Of a stretch of DNA of 64,000 nucleotides, positions 31,232-41,765 are shown piece by piece. Made by a program: the position numbers and the translations under genes. Source of the stretch: Haematobia irritans (taxonomy: Eukaryota > Arthropoda > Insecta > Diptera > Muscidae); NCBI RefSeq assembly GCF_050003625.1, contig NC_134398.1, positions 96,247,674 through 96,311,673 of the forward strand. Reading direction: 5' to 3'. The notes beneath the pieces are model-generated. The model saw only the letters and a list, made by a program, of their open reading frames with translations. It was not told the DNA's origin and made no database searches. Every line of letters begins with the position of its first letter. Position 1 is the stretch's first letter.

Positions 31232-32003
31232 ATTCGAATGTGTCTGTTACATGGAATGTAAAGCGAACCAAGTATTTGTTGTTTCCATGGTTAGACTATG
31301 AATCAATTTGTACTAAACATTATTTAATTCCAACACTATCATGCGTGTGTATTTGTATGAAACCGAACGACAAGCAGCAATATCGATTATGTCTTCGAGC
31401 GTAACTTATACGGCATTCTCACCAAGCATTTTTTGGGGTTTGTAACGTATTCCCTTTATAAGCACTTCAAAACGAGTCGTTTTCACCATTCAAGTTCAGA
31501 ACACATGTTTCCTCAAAAACACGTCAATTTTTTAATGTAAACGGCCCTAATTTGGAATATGCTCTGACAGAACATATCCTTTTCAAGATATATGTCAAAT
31601 TATTAAAATTAATTTAATAGAAAAAACGAATAAACAAAGGCTTTAAAAACATAGGGATGTGAAAATAATTTAAAAATTTTTTCCCTTTGCGATCGCGTTA
31701 TTTATTTGAACAAACGGTACGTATATTATATTATATATTAGAGTAAATGGGAATTTCGAATTTCCATGGCAACGGTCAAACTAAAACATCTCAACTCGGA
31801 GTGAACGGTGAAATTTTTTGGAAAAACGAATGAGTAAAACGGGTCTGTGGAAACATAGCATTATAGTGTATCCAAAATTTAGGATATGTGCGACACGAAC
31901 AGCTGATGACAGTGTTGCATATTTTTTTGGAGAAGTCCTGGATACTATTATTTTCTTTCTTTTAGTCCGTGACTGCTTAGGGTATCCTTAGAAAACAGTC
32001 TTA

Positions 32004-32077
32004 GGGCCAGTTTCTCATTGTCTTGTTATTATTTATCGTGTCGATAAAACAGCTGATCCCATACAAACATTTTACTA
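32004..32077. mobile_element. 126 bp MITE, left part only (unit 3)
   Basis: The right half is removed at the 1,622 bp duplication joint; TTA remains on the left only. Confidence 0.6.
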
Positions 32078-32558
32078 ACAACAACAACTGTTTTTATTCA
32101 TATGACCTCAAGCTGAACTAAACAAATATAAGAATTTCGTGTTTTACTTGACCACAATGATTCTTTTACAACTATAGGCCGGTATGCACCTCTAGCGAAA
32201 AATTTCATTCCCATAAGAAATGCATTGCTATTTATGCTAACGAAATTTTCGGTAGCGTTCAATTTCGTAAGCTGGTACGCACCTCTAATGAAAATAACAG
32301 GGTTGTCAAAAGCATATTTTGGCAGCAAACATTTAATTTATTACAATCATTGTGTGCGTAAAAGTTTTAAAAGGTCTGTAAATAATAAACAATTTATTTG
32401 AGGAATATTTGGAACATATATTAACAATTTTTAAAAGCGATTAGCTGGTTTAAAATTTGTGTACACAGCCCTGTTTTTTTGTTGTAGACTTAAATAAATT
32501 TTCTGATAGTTTGAAGGGGCTCTTATTGGCGTCGTTCTATATTTATTGACAAAGACGC

Positions 32559-32853
32559 CTAATTATTGCACTCATGCGATACTTTTTTGTAGTAACTTGG
32601 CGTGGTACACCTTCTCATTATTGATGCCGCTTTTGCGAGGAGTTTTGGATATCGTATACGACTGTTTTCAACGTGGTGGGGATTCTCAGAAGCTCCGTCA
32701 AATTCAAAAAATCTTGACAGGGGAATCACATAAACGTGTGATATCCATAGTGTTGTCATCCAGCCACTTCGACAGTGTTTTTCCATTTGGGTTATCTGAA
32801 CTATCATCACCCCATACCAAATTCCTTGAGTTCAAGTCACCGCCCAGGATCTG
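32559..32853 (-). pseudogene. LINE endonuclease relic (unit 3, second)
   Basis: Product of the 1,622 bp duplication; same sequence as the copy at 30937-31231. Confidence 0.5.
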
Positions 32854-33625
32854 ATTCGAATGTGTCTGTTACATGGAATGTAAAGCGAACCAAGTATTTG
32901 TTGTTTCCATGGTTAGACTATGAATCAATTTGTACTAAACATTATTTAATTCCAACACTATCATGCGTGTGTATTTGTATGAAACCGAACGACAAGCAGC
33001 AATATCGATTATGTCTTCGAGCGTAACTTATACGGCATTCTCACCAAGCATTTTTTGGGGTTTGTAACGTATTCCCTTTATAAGCACTTCAAAACGAGTC
33101 GTTTTCACCATTCAAGTTCAGAACACATGTTTCCTCAAAAACACGTCAATTTTTTAATGTAAACGGCCCTAATTTGGAATATGCTCTGACAGAACATATC
33201 CTTTTCAAGATATATGTCAAATTATTAAAATTAATTTAATAGAAAAAACGAATAAACAAAGGCTTTAAAAACATAGGGATGTGAAAATAATTTAAAAATT
33301 TTTTCCCTTTGCGATCGCGTTATTTATTTGAACAAACGGTACGTATATTATATTATATATTAGAGTAAATGGGAATTTCGAATTTCCATGGCAACGGTCA
33401 AACTAAAACATCTCAACTCGGAGTGAACGGTGAAATTTTTTGGAAAAACGAATGAGTAAAACGGGTCTGTGGAAACATAGCATTATAGTGTATCCAAAAT
33501 TTAGGATATGTGCGACACGAACAGCTGATGACAGTGTTGCATATTTTTTTGGAGAAGTCCTGGATACTATTATTTTCTTTCTTTTAGTCCGTGACTGCTT
33601 AGGGTATCCTTAGAAAACAGTCTTA

Positions 33626-33751
33626 GGGCCAGTTTCTCATTGTCTTGTTATTATTTATCGTGTCGATAAAACAGCTGATCCCATACAAACATTTTACTAA
33701 CCGGAGGTCTATCCACCGGTTAAAATTAATCGGAGGATGAGAAACTGGCCA
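33626..33751. mobile_element. 126 bp TTA-type MITE, complete (unit 3)
   Basis: Complete with both flanks; internal GGTTAAAATT in place of GGTAAAAATT near 33718. Confidence 0.65.
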
Positions 33752-34484
33752 TTAATGTTCATTTTTAATTTGACTCGAAATTGTTTGAAAAAATATTGAG
33801 TAGCGATGCATTTCAATTTGAGGGTAACAGTTGAGCAAATATTGAATGTGTGTTAAATTTTACTGTTGATGGTAATGTCTGTTTTTGTTGAGAACGAGAT
33901 TTTCTCAACAATTTCTCAACTTGAATATTACCCTAATTCTTTGAAAATATGTTGAAATTTAGCATTTTTCAAACGTTTGTGTTTATTGTGTACCCCGTAA
34001 ACACAGGATGAGCGTTTTTCAAATTCAACAACTTTCCAGTTTGAGGGTAAATATAATTTGCCAATATGTCAAAATGTTGACGAAATCTTTGAAAAGGTGT
34101 TGAAGATAATATGAGAAAACTTTGACAAAACACTACCCTAAAATGCAGCGAAAATACCATGTGGTTTTCAACACGTATTTGTGCAACGAAGTTCATGGTC
34201 AATTGGAAGAAATAAAAAAAAATTGGAAAATTTTAGACAAATAACTGAATTTACTCCAAATATTTTATAATAATAGGTAAGTGAAAATAAAAACTGAAAT
34301 AAACCTTTAAAGAAGTCACTAAATGTAGATCTCTTTGCAGAAAACTAAAATTATGGATTCTACATCTTGCAAACATTAACAAGCTGACCATTGAAAAATG
34401 TGTGGCTTATCGACAAGAAAAAGGTTCCAGATACAACAGTTCCATAGATACAACAGTTGTCAAAGTAATCAGACGTGTATATAA

Positions 34485-34656
34485 TGCGCTTTACAGACTA
34501 TCAGTTATTCCGGACGGAATGTCGGTGTTTGTAAGGAATCGTACAGTGTGTCGGATCGATACGACTTGTCGGACTTAACTTATAATGTGCACAATATATG
34601 GGATATATTCGACACGAGCACTGTCGTCCGGAATAACTGATAGTCTGTAAAGCGCA
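34485..34656. mobile_element. 172 bp TAA-type MITE (unit 3)
   Basis: Terminal repeats and TAA flanks intact. Confidence 0.75.
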
Positions 34657-35039
34657 TAAAGCACTCTAATACGGTGTTCTCGCCAAGCATGTTTTGGGGT
34701 TTGAAATGTTTTCCCTTCAAAACGAGTCGTTTTCGCCATACTAAAAAACAAGTTCAAATCCAAGTTTTCCTCCAAAACACGTCAATTTTAGAATGTGAAC
34801 CCACCTAATTTGGAATATACCCCGAATAACATACCCTATTCAAAATATATGTCAAAATATTGAAATAAGTTTCATAAAAAAAGAATAAACAAAGGCTTTT
34901 AAGAACATGGACATGTGAAAATAACATAAAAACTTGTTTCCCTTTGCGCTCGCGGTAATTATTTGGACATAGGTTGCATATATGGAATTTCGAGTAAATG
35001 TGAATTTCTAGTTTCAAGAAATAAACAAAGCAAACAAAA

Positions 35040-35431
35040 GCGCGGAAAACAGAGAAAGCAAAAAATGAAATTGTCAACAAGATAAAGAGAAACAAAACAA
35101 AAGAGAAGGAAACTTACGCAAACAAACTTAAAACAACAAATAGTGTACCTGTTATACTGAAACCAAAGAACAATCAGAACAGTGACATGACAGAGAGAGA
35201 GATGTGAGAGAGAAAATTATGCAAGTGAGAAGAATAGCAACGAGAAATGATGGAATTGTAGCAATCAGCTGTGAGAATGAAAACGATCGTAATGCTTTAA
35301 CGGATGAAATAAATAAGAAGATGGGTGACGAATACGAGGTGCGAGCTCCCAAGATGAGGAATTCAAAGTTAATGATAGTTGGAATTAATAAAAGCTATTA
35401 AAACGCAAAATGATATTGAAGTTAAGGTTGA
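35040..35431 (+). pseudogene. LINE-D ORF1, N-terminal part
   Basis: Starts in a Lys/Asn-rich region (VPVILKPKNNQNSD, near 35150), has a frameshift near 35205, and continues REKIMQVRRIATRNDGIVAI, then DEYEVRAPKMRNSKLMIVGI. This matches the RNA-binding region of Jockey-type ORF1 proteins before their zinc knuckles. A stop near 35400 and then a MITE interrupt it. Confidence 0.7.
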
Positions 35432-35570
35432 ATTACACACCATGCGTCAATCCGTGCGTTGATGGAAAGGTTGATTTTTTCTGTTTGCGGCAGACTATTC
35501 GAGCTTTTGATTTCAAAGAGAAAATTCAACTCCTCAATCATCGGACGCATTGAACGCACGGTATGTAATT
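35432..35570. mobile_element. 139 bp MITE in LINE-D ORF1
   Basis: Ends AATTACACACCATGCG and, inverted, AATTACATACCGTGCG; about 30 bp of imperfect inverted repeat. ORF1 coding stops at its left edge and resumes at its right edge (FNHLECVKVY). The target duplication is unclear. Confidence 0.6.
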
Positions 35571-35995
35571 TTACCTTTAATCACCTGGAGTGTGTTAAGG
35601 TATACCAATCACATAAAAATCCAAGAGTGTATAACGCAATAGTTGAAACAGATGGGGAAGGATTTAATCAAATAATTCAAAGGAAAAAGTTAAATATTGA
35701 ATGGGACAGATGTCCAGTATATGAAAGCTGCAATGTTCTGCGTTGTTTCAAATGTTGGGGATTTAAACATACCTCGAAATTCTGCAAAAATATTGAGCAA
35801 GCGTGTGCAAAGTGTGGAGAGAACGGTCATTCGTTTAGAGAATGCCACAGTAACTTAAGTAAATGCGTAAACTGTGAAAAGGTAAAGGAAAGACTGCATT
35901 TAACAGATATTAGCACCAATCATGACAGCAGAAGTAACGATTGTCCAATCTTAAAACGGAAAATGAAGTTTGAGGCGGAGAGAGTAGCATATTAG
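35571..35995 (+). pseudogene. LINE-D ORF1, zinc-knuckle part
   Basis: Contains LRCFKCWGFKHTSKFC and CAKCGENGHSFREC, two CCHC zinc knuckles, and a third partial CVNCEKVKE. This is the nucleic-acid-binding end of ORF1, which coats the element RNA. The open frame extends left into the MITE (35459), but that part is not LINE sequence. It ends 6 bp before the ORF2 start, the close ORF1-ORF2 spacing usual for such LINEs. Confidence 0.8.
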
Positions 35996-36001
35996 CAACC
36001 A

Positions 36002-36580
36002 ATGATAAGGATATTGTTTCTGAATATTGGAGGATTATGTGCGAAATTTACAGAACTAGAAGTTATGTGTTTAGAAGCAAATTTGGATTTCATATGTTTA
36101 TCGGAAACTCATTTAACTGCTGATATTGACAGCAACGAGTTATATTTAGAAAACATTAATTTACTGTGTTGTGACAGCATTTCTCGACGCACAGGAGGTG
36201 TTTGTATTTATTTTCACAAAAAATGGCAAGTTAGGATGATTGATACTAAATCAATAGAAAGAAAAATCTGGTGGATGAGGATCGAAGTTATTTATGAAGG
36301 AAAGAAATTGTATTTGGTGGTATTATTTAGATCCCCAAATCTTCAATATTCACAGAAGGTGGATTTCTTAAACTTTTTTGAAGAAGAAATAGAGAGTTTC
36401 CAGAGTAATAAAAATTACATAATTATGGGGGATTTCAATATCAACTGGTTTGAAGATAGTAACCATAAAAGAAAACTGAAAGAAATTATAACGGATAATT
36501 ACTTCAAACAACTTATAAACGAGCCAACCCGAATAACGGATAATTCTTCGACTCTAATTGATTACACTATAACCAATATG
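36002..36580 (+). pseudogene. LINE-D ORF2 endonuclease, first part
   Basis: Begins MIRILFLNIGGLCAKF, then CLSETHL (catalytic Glu), RRTGGVCIYF, YIIMGDFNINWF (D/N block) and STLIDYTITNM. The coding is cut at ATG by a 416 bp MITE; the SDHE motif is found after it. The start follows directly after ORF1. Confidence 0.82.
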
Positions 36581-36996
36581 AGGGCTGTTTTCTTTTAGCA
36601 CTGGATGCAACTTTTGTATGGGCTATCCAGAACATCGTTGCACTGGTGTTCTATCCAGAACATCTCATCAGTGCAAGTTGCGCCGATGTTGCCAGATTAT
36701 ATTTTGATAAAGTGACGCTTCTTCGATTCACAATAGCAATTTATTGTGACTAAATTATCGAAAAACATGAAATTCAAAGTGGTACAGTGTCATAAATAAT
36801 CGCAGCAGTAAATATTTATTACTATTTGAGCTCTTCATACATTAAAAATGCAAGATTTCACCTCTTTTCTGTGATTGCTTTTAACCAGCTGATGACAGTG
36901 TTGCATATTTGTGGAGATGTCCTGGATAAACGAGTACTCTGTTTTCTTTTAGTCCTTCACGGCTTAGGGTATCCAGTGCTAAAAGAAAACAGCCCT
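36581..36996. mobile_element. 416 bp MITE in LINE-D endonuclease
   Basis: Ends AGGGCTGTTTTCTTTTAG and its inverse, with about 25 bp of matching terminal repeats. ATG is duplicated at 36578-36580 and 36997-36999. Internal sequence is non-coding. A truncated relative lies in each long array unit (16097-16235). The superfamily is unclear. Confidence 0.78.
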
Positions 36997-36999
36997 ATG

Positions 37000-37362
37000 G
37001 ATAAAATAATCGTTAAAAAATAGAAGCATGAAGGTTAGTGATCACGAGTCATTGCAAATTGATATACCTGTGGAAACTGAAACAAAGTATGCTGGGCGAA
37101 ATATCATAAAAGTTGTACGTTATAGCAACTCTACTTTGAGGTGGCCGATTATGAATATCGAATTAGCTAAAGCTGACCAAAGACTTCCAATAAATGAATT
37201 TGCACACAGAAATAAATAAATGGTTCACAGTTTATTTTAAAGATGGAAAAAATAAGATTATATAACATAGCTTTATGGTTCAATAATGAATTTCACAGGG
37301 CCAACTGTCGTGTATTTAGAAATGAATACACCAATCATTTAAGAGTATGTAAAGGAAACTAC
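37000..37362 (+). pseudogene. LINE-D ORF2, end of endonuclease and linker
   Basis: After the MITE: DKIIVKK, a stop or frameshift, then SDHESLQIDIPVETE, the SDH catalytic motif. The linker (ALWFNNEFHRANCRVF, NEYTNHLRVCKGNY) continues to the edge of the next insertion. The RT region continues from 43165. Confidence 0.72.
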
Positions 37363-37518
37363 ACCCAAAAAATTTTGTTACGCAAAAATGCTTGCTAAAA
37401 CAGCAGTTTTTGTTTGCTGAAAAAGGGACAGCAGTAGCATGTAGTTGTTTCAGCAAACATTCGTTAGTTGAAACTGCAAACATTTTTTACAGCTAAGGGT
37501 AGGTACTACCAGGGATCC

Positions 37519-37616
37519 GGAGCGGAGCGGAGCGGAGCGTGGAGCGGAGCGGAGCAAGCCCTTTTTTTGCCGGAGCGGGAGCGGAGCGGTTTCCAAATGA
37601 AAAACCGCTCCGCTCC
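37519..37616. repeat. Left subterminal GGAGCG cluster of the hAT element
   Basis: Many direct copies of GGAGCG with two inverted CGCTCC blocks at the end. A matching cluster lies at 40741-40866. Such subterminal repeats are transposase-binding sites in other hAT elements; that role is inferred here. Confidence 0.7.
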
Positions 37617-38050
37617 GAATAAAATATTACTTGAATGAAATGTGTAACTTTGAAATTACACTGTGTAGGTAATTTCAAATTTAGCTAGTACTTAGCGTAG
37701 TGTGAGTAAACGTTTAAAATGTACGATATGTATTTTTGTACGTACGTACATTGGGGAAAACACAACGTGTTTTTTAGTAATTGTTTTCAAAAACGGCAAA
37801 TGTCAAAATATATATCTAGTATGTGTTGTAAAAGTAACAACAGTACTTTCGATCAATTTCATCCCGTATTACTACAAAGATGTTTGCAATGAACGTCAAA
37901 TAAATGCAATTAAACGATCTTATTTATATTTAATTTTTTAGTTTTCTACACTGAAAAAAATATTGTCGTGAAGTCAAAGATTCCATGTCCTTAGAATAAG
38001 AATGCAAATTTTGCTTAACATGGAAGACGCATTTCTCTAAAATAAAGTTT

Positions 38051-39561
38051 TTTATACCCATCACCATAGAATGGTGACGGGGGTATAATAAGTTTGTCAT
38101 TCCGTTTGTAACACATCGAAATATCGATTTCCGACTATATAAAGTATATATATTCTTGATCAGGGAGAAATTCTAAGACGATATAACGATGTCCGTCTGT
38201 CCGTCTGTCTGTTGTAATCACGCTACAGTCTTCAATAATGAAGCAATCGTGCTGAAATTTTGCACAACCTCGTCTTTTGTCTGCAGGCGGGTCAAGTTCG
38301 AAGATGGGTTATATCGGTCCAGGTTTTGATATAGTCCCCATATAAACCGACCTCCCGATTTGGGGTCTTGGGCTTATATAAATCGTATTTTCTATCCAAT
38401 TTGCCTGAAATTTGAAATCTGGAGGTATTTTATGACCGTAAATAGGTGTGCCAAAAATGGTGAGTATCGGTCCATGTTTTGGTATAGCCCCCATATAGAC
38501 CGATCTCCCGATTTTACTTCTTGGGCTTATAGAAACCGCAGTTTTTATTCAATTTACCTGAAATTGGAAATCTAGAGGTATTGTAGGACCACAAATACGT
38601 GTGCCAAAAATTGTAAGTATCGGTCCATATTTTGGTATAGCCCCCATATAGACCGATCTCCCGATTTTACTTCTTGGGCTTATAGAAACCGCAGTTTTTA
38701 TTCAATTTACCTGAAATTGGAAATCTAGAGGTATTGTAGGACCACAAATACGTGTGCCAAAAATTGTGAGTACCGGTCCATGTTTTGGTATGGTCCCCAT
38801 ATAAAACGACCTCCCGATTTGGGGTCTTGGGATTATAGAAAGCGTATTTTTTATCCAATTTGTCTGAAATTGGAAATCTAGGGGTATTTTCGGACCATAA
38901 AGAGGTGTGCTGAAAATGGTGAGTATCGGTCCATATTTTGGTATAGCCCCCATATAGACCGATTTCCCGATTTTACTTCTTGGGCTTCTAGAATCCGAAG
39001 TTTTTATCCTATTTGCCTGAAATTGGAAATCTAGAGGTATTTTCGGGTCATAAAGAGGTGTGCCGAAAACGGTGAGTAGCGGTCCATGTTTTAGTATATC
39101 CCCCATAAGAACGATCTCCCGATTTAACTCCTTGGGTTTCTAGAAACCGTAATTTTTATCTGATTTGCCTGAAATTGTAAATATTCTGGTATTTTAGGCT
39201 CGGTCCATTTGGTAATGCCTCCATATAGACCGACTTCACTTGAATTGCTTGAAACTCAATGTAAAATTTCCAGATTTTACTTCTACATATTTAAGATTTC
39301 AAATCAAGACGCTATTTTATAATTTTCTTGCACACTTACAAGAGATGTTAATGATTCCTCTAAAACTCAAACAAAAATGGTTCTTATAAATCCAGAATCT
39401 GATATAGTCCTCATAGATGAAATCTTTAAATTTATCTTCGGGAAGTGTCCTCAAGTCCTCAAGCCCTCCTAAAATTTCAAAGGAAACCCTAATATTTGGT
39501 TCATGGTGGTGGGTATTTAAGGTTCGGCCCGGCCGAACTTAGTGCTGTATATACTTGTTTT
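38051..39561. repeat. TATACCC-type dipteran dispersed repeat
   Basis: Opens with the hairpin TATACCCATCACCATAGAAT..GGTGACGGGGGTATA, then CATTCCGTTTGTAACACATC and CCGTCTGTCCGTCTG. It ends GGTTCGGCCCGGCCGAACTT and CTTGTTTT. These hallmarks are familiar from Drosophila and muscid genomes. The middle contains the 153 bp tandem repeat. No coding region; the ORFs reported by length alone are artefacts of the repeat. Confidence 0.65.
38305..39240. repeat. Tandem repeat, period 153 bp, about six copies
   Basis: The block TCGGTCCA..TTTTGGTATAGCCCCCATATAGACCG recurs with GGTATAG-like words at 38329, 38481, 38634, 38787, 38940 and 39092. Copies diverge by point changes, so the array is not young. Confidence 0.75.
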
Positions 39562-40050
39562 CTTGTCCAAAAGGCAATAAACTTTTGAATGAAGTTGTAA
39601 TGTCCTTATAATTAAGTGATTTTACTTAAAAATGTGTATCATAACATGAAAGATAAAATTTTTGAGGTAAGGTCAACGTGGCTTTAATAATTAGAAAAAT
39701 TCTTTAAAATTAATAAAATTGTCTTTAAATTTGTTTCCTTTTTGCATCTTGCCTACAAAGCAAAAAATCGTTAAAAAATAAGACATGTTTTTCAACACTT
39801 TATTTTAAAGACGCTTTTTACTTGAAACATAGCATAATTTCTACTGGAAGTCGAGTCTTAATATGGAAAAAAATAACTCGTTAACTCGTTTTTAAAGGAT
39901 TTTGATAACAACTGACGAAAAAAATCTAAAAAAATGAAAAATTAACATATGCTTCCTAGAATGCTTCCTTTAATGAAGTCAAAATGGATTTAATATTTCT
40001 GAAAAAATCTTCAAAATTAATAAAATATTTCAACACATTGTTTTAAAGTC

Positions 40051-40700
40051 ATTATACCCTAAACCACATAGTGGTTAGGGTATAATAAGTTTGATCTGCC
40101 ATAAAATGTGTCTACAAGAAATATTGATTTTAGACCCCATAAAATATATACCGATCGACTCAGAATCACCTCCTGAGTCGATCTAGCGCTTGGCGTCCGT
40201 CCGTCCATCCGTCCGTCTGTCCATGTATTTGTTGTTCACAGGATTTCGGTCGCAATTATTAACCGATTTTGATGAAATTTGGTACAGGGAGTTTCTTTGG
40301 GCACAAGGACGAACGTTATTGAATTTGGAAGAAATCGGATCAAATTTAGATATAGCTCCCATATATGTGTATTGCCCGATTTCGACAAATGGGGCCACGT
40401 TGCACTTTTTTTACTAACCGATCGTCGTCAAATTTAGCACAAAATAATCTTCTGTATCACCCTTTAAGTCTGAAAATTTCATCGAAATCGGTTCAGATTT
40501 AGATATAGGTCCCATATATATGTATCGCCCGATTTTGTCAAATTAGGTCATAAAACCCTTATTTATCAACCGATCTTACTCAAAGTTGGCGAAATGTAAT
40601 CTTCTATAGCACTAACTATATGTGCAAAAAATCATCGAAATCGGTTCAGATTTAGCTATAGCTCCCATATATGTACCGCCCGATTTTTCTAAATAAAATA
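40051..40700. repeat. Second TATACCC-type repeat with terminal hairpin
   Basis: Starts with a hairpin (TATACCCTAAACCAC / GTGGTTAGGGTATA), then GTCCGTCCGTCCATCCGTCC, and repeats AAATCGGTTCAGATTTAG and CTCCCATATATG two to three times. Related in style to the neighbour at 38051 but clearly another family. Confidence 0.6.
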
Positions 40701-40740
40701 AAACTCAATTGAACAAATAATACAATGTTTGTACTAAAAT

Positions 40741-40866
40741 TTTCTCGAAGAGGAGCGGAGCGGAGCGTGGAGCGATTTTTTTTTCTCGGAGCGGAGCGAG
40801 GAGCGGAGCGGTTTTTTTTTTCTCCGGAGCGGGAGCGGAGCGGAGCGAAAAAAATGGACCGCTCCG
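40741..40866. repeat. Right subterminal GGAGCG cluster of the hAT element
   Basis: GGAGCGGAGCG blocks separated by T-runs, mirroring the left cluster. Confidence 0.7.
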
Positions 40867-41275
40867 GATCCCTGGGTACTACGTTCGGTTTTCGAGTTGA
40901 AAACCACTTTATTTTCGCGATTACTTTTCCTTATATAATCAAAATTATAAATGAAAACAAACTTATTCCTGTAGAGTCTTGCCGAAAACTAATGGAACAA
41001 GAAACTACACATCAATTGAGTTAATTTGTCTGCTTTATATTGAACTGTTTTAATAAAGTAACCACCAAAATTTCAACGCGAAAAGCGAACATAGTACTTA
41101 CCTTAAAATAGCAAACAAATGCTGCTGAATTAGCAAACGTGTTTGCTAAAAGTTTTTGACAAACATCGCTGCTAAAGTAGCAAACTGCGTTAGTTGAAAT
41201 AGCTAACATGTTTACTGCTATAACAACTACAAATGTTTGTTGTCCCAGCAACACAAATTGTCGTTTTTTAACGAT

Positions 41276-41765
41276 ATGTTGAAATGAAACCCGTAAATCA
41301 TTTAATACTTTAACTTCTACATTTATTAAATGTGTGGAATAAATTGAATTCCATCAAAGTATTGGAAGTTGAGTTGGATTGTTGTCTAGGATTTATTTTC
41401 GTTTGTTTTTCTTCTTTGCTCTTATACACGCGGGTAAAACATAACAATTTTAAGACAGTCTGTAATGAAAAGTAAAAAAAAACAATTAGTAATTACACTA
41501 GTTTACACTAAAATTTACATTTGATGAGAGTTTGCTTTTTATGTGGTTTAATCTCCTGAATTCGAAAAAAGAGGTTAAAAATAAATTTTAATAAAGCAGT
41601 CTCTGAGATATCCTTATATTTTTATAAAGATATCTCAGAAACATGACATAACAAAAAATTTATTTTGTAAACTATTTTTATTTATAGGAATTGTATTGAA
41701 CGATGTCATCAAATTGATTCATGTCATTATTAGGCTAAAATAGCAACGTTTTAATGTTAAACTGG
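41276..41765. other. AT-rich non-coding stretch
   Basis: No ORF or recognisable element. A short inverted repeat GAGATATCCTTATA / TATAAAGATATCTC lies at 41607-41640. Confidence 0.3.

Larger units (their letters stand above)
30457..33700. repeat. Tandem duplication of 1,622 bp within unit 3
   Basis: Sequence 30457-32078 is repeated at 32079-33700. The joint lies at ACTAAC/AACAACAACTG, where AAC is shared, so microhomology may have guided it. Each copy holds the PLE 3' tail, repeat X, the endonuclease relic and repeat R copy 1. Confidence 0.85.
27364..35015. repeat. Composite array unit 3 (expanded, truncated end)
   Basis: Starts at the usual junction. It carries a 232 bp MITE in ORF1 and a 1,622 bp internal tandem duplication, and stops inside repeat R copy 2 at 35015, so it lacks a PHD ORF. 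The next bases belong to LINE-D. Confidence 0.85.
37950..40050. repeat. Further repeat inside the hAT element, itself interrupted
   Basis: 37950-38050 (AATATTGTCGTGAAGTCAAAG, CATGGAAGACGCATTT) and 39562-40050 (GGCAATAAACTTTTGAATG, TTTTAAAGACGC) look like two halves of an older AT-rich repeat, separated by the TATACCC repeat. No ORF is supported. Confidence 0.35.
37510..40874. mobile_element. hAT-type non-autonomous element, 3,365 bp
   Basis: Terminal inverted repeats CAGGGATCCGGAGCGG at both ends and a perfect 8 bp target duplication GGTACTAC (37502-37509 and 40875-40882). The CAG..CTG ends and 8 bp duplication define the hAT superfamily. Subterminal regions are packed with GGAGCG units. No transposase ORF is present; the interior is filled by other repeats. 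Confidence 0.9.
37497..41103. mobile_element. Harbinger-like MITE (about 234 bp) split by a hAT element
   Basis: Left end GGGTAGGTACTAC, right end (inverted) AGGTAAGTACTATGTTCG, flanked by TAA at 37494-37496 and 41104-41106. Removing the inner element and one copy of its target duplication leaves 234 bp, close to the 232 bp relative at 28214-28445. Confidence 0.8.

Noticed and set aside
34805..35095. 96-codon minus ORF
   Set aside because: Crosses the border between array unit 3 and LINE-D and is low-complexity hydrophobic.
37493..37678. 61-codon minus ORF rich in Ala/Pro/Leu/Arg
   Set aside because: A by-product of the GGAGCG subterminal repeats.
38305..39240. CRISPR-like regular repeats
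   Set aside because: 153 bp contiguous period without unique spacers, inside a dispersed fly repeat in a eukaryotic genome.
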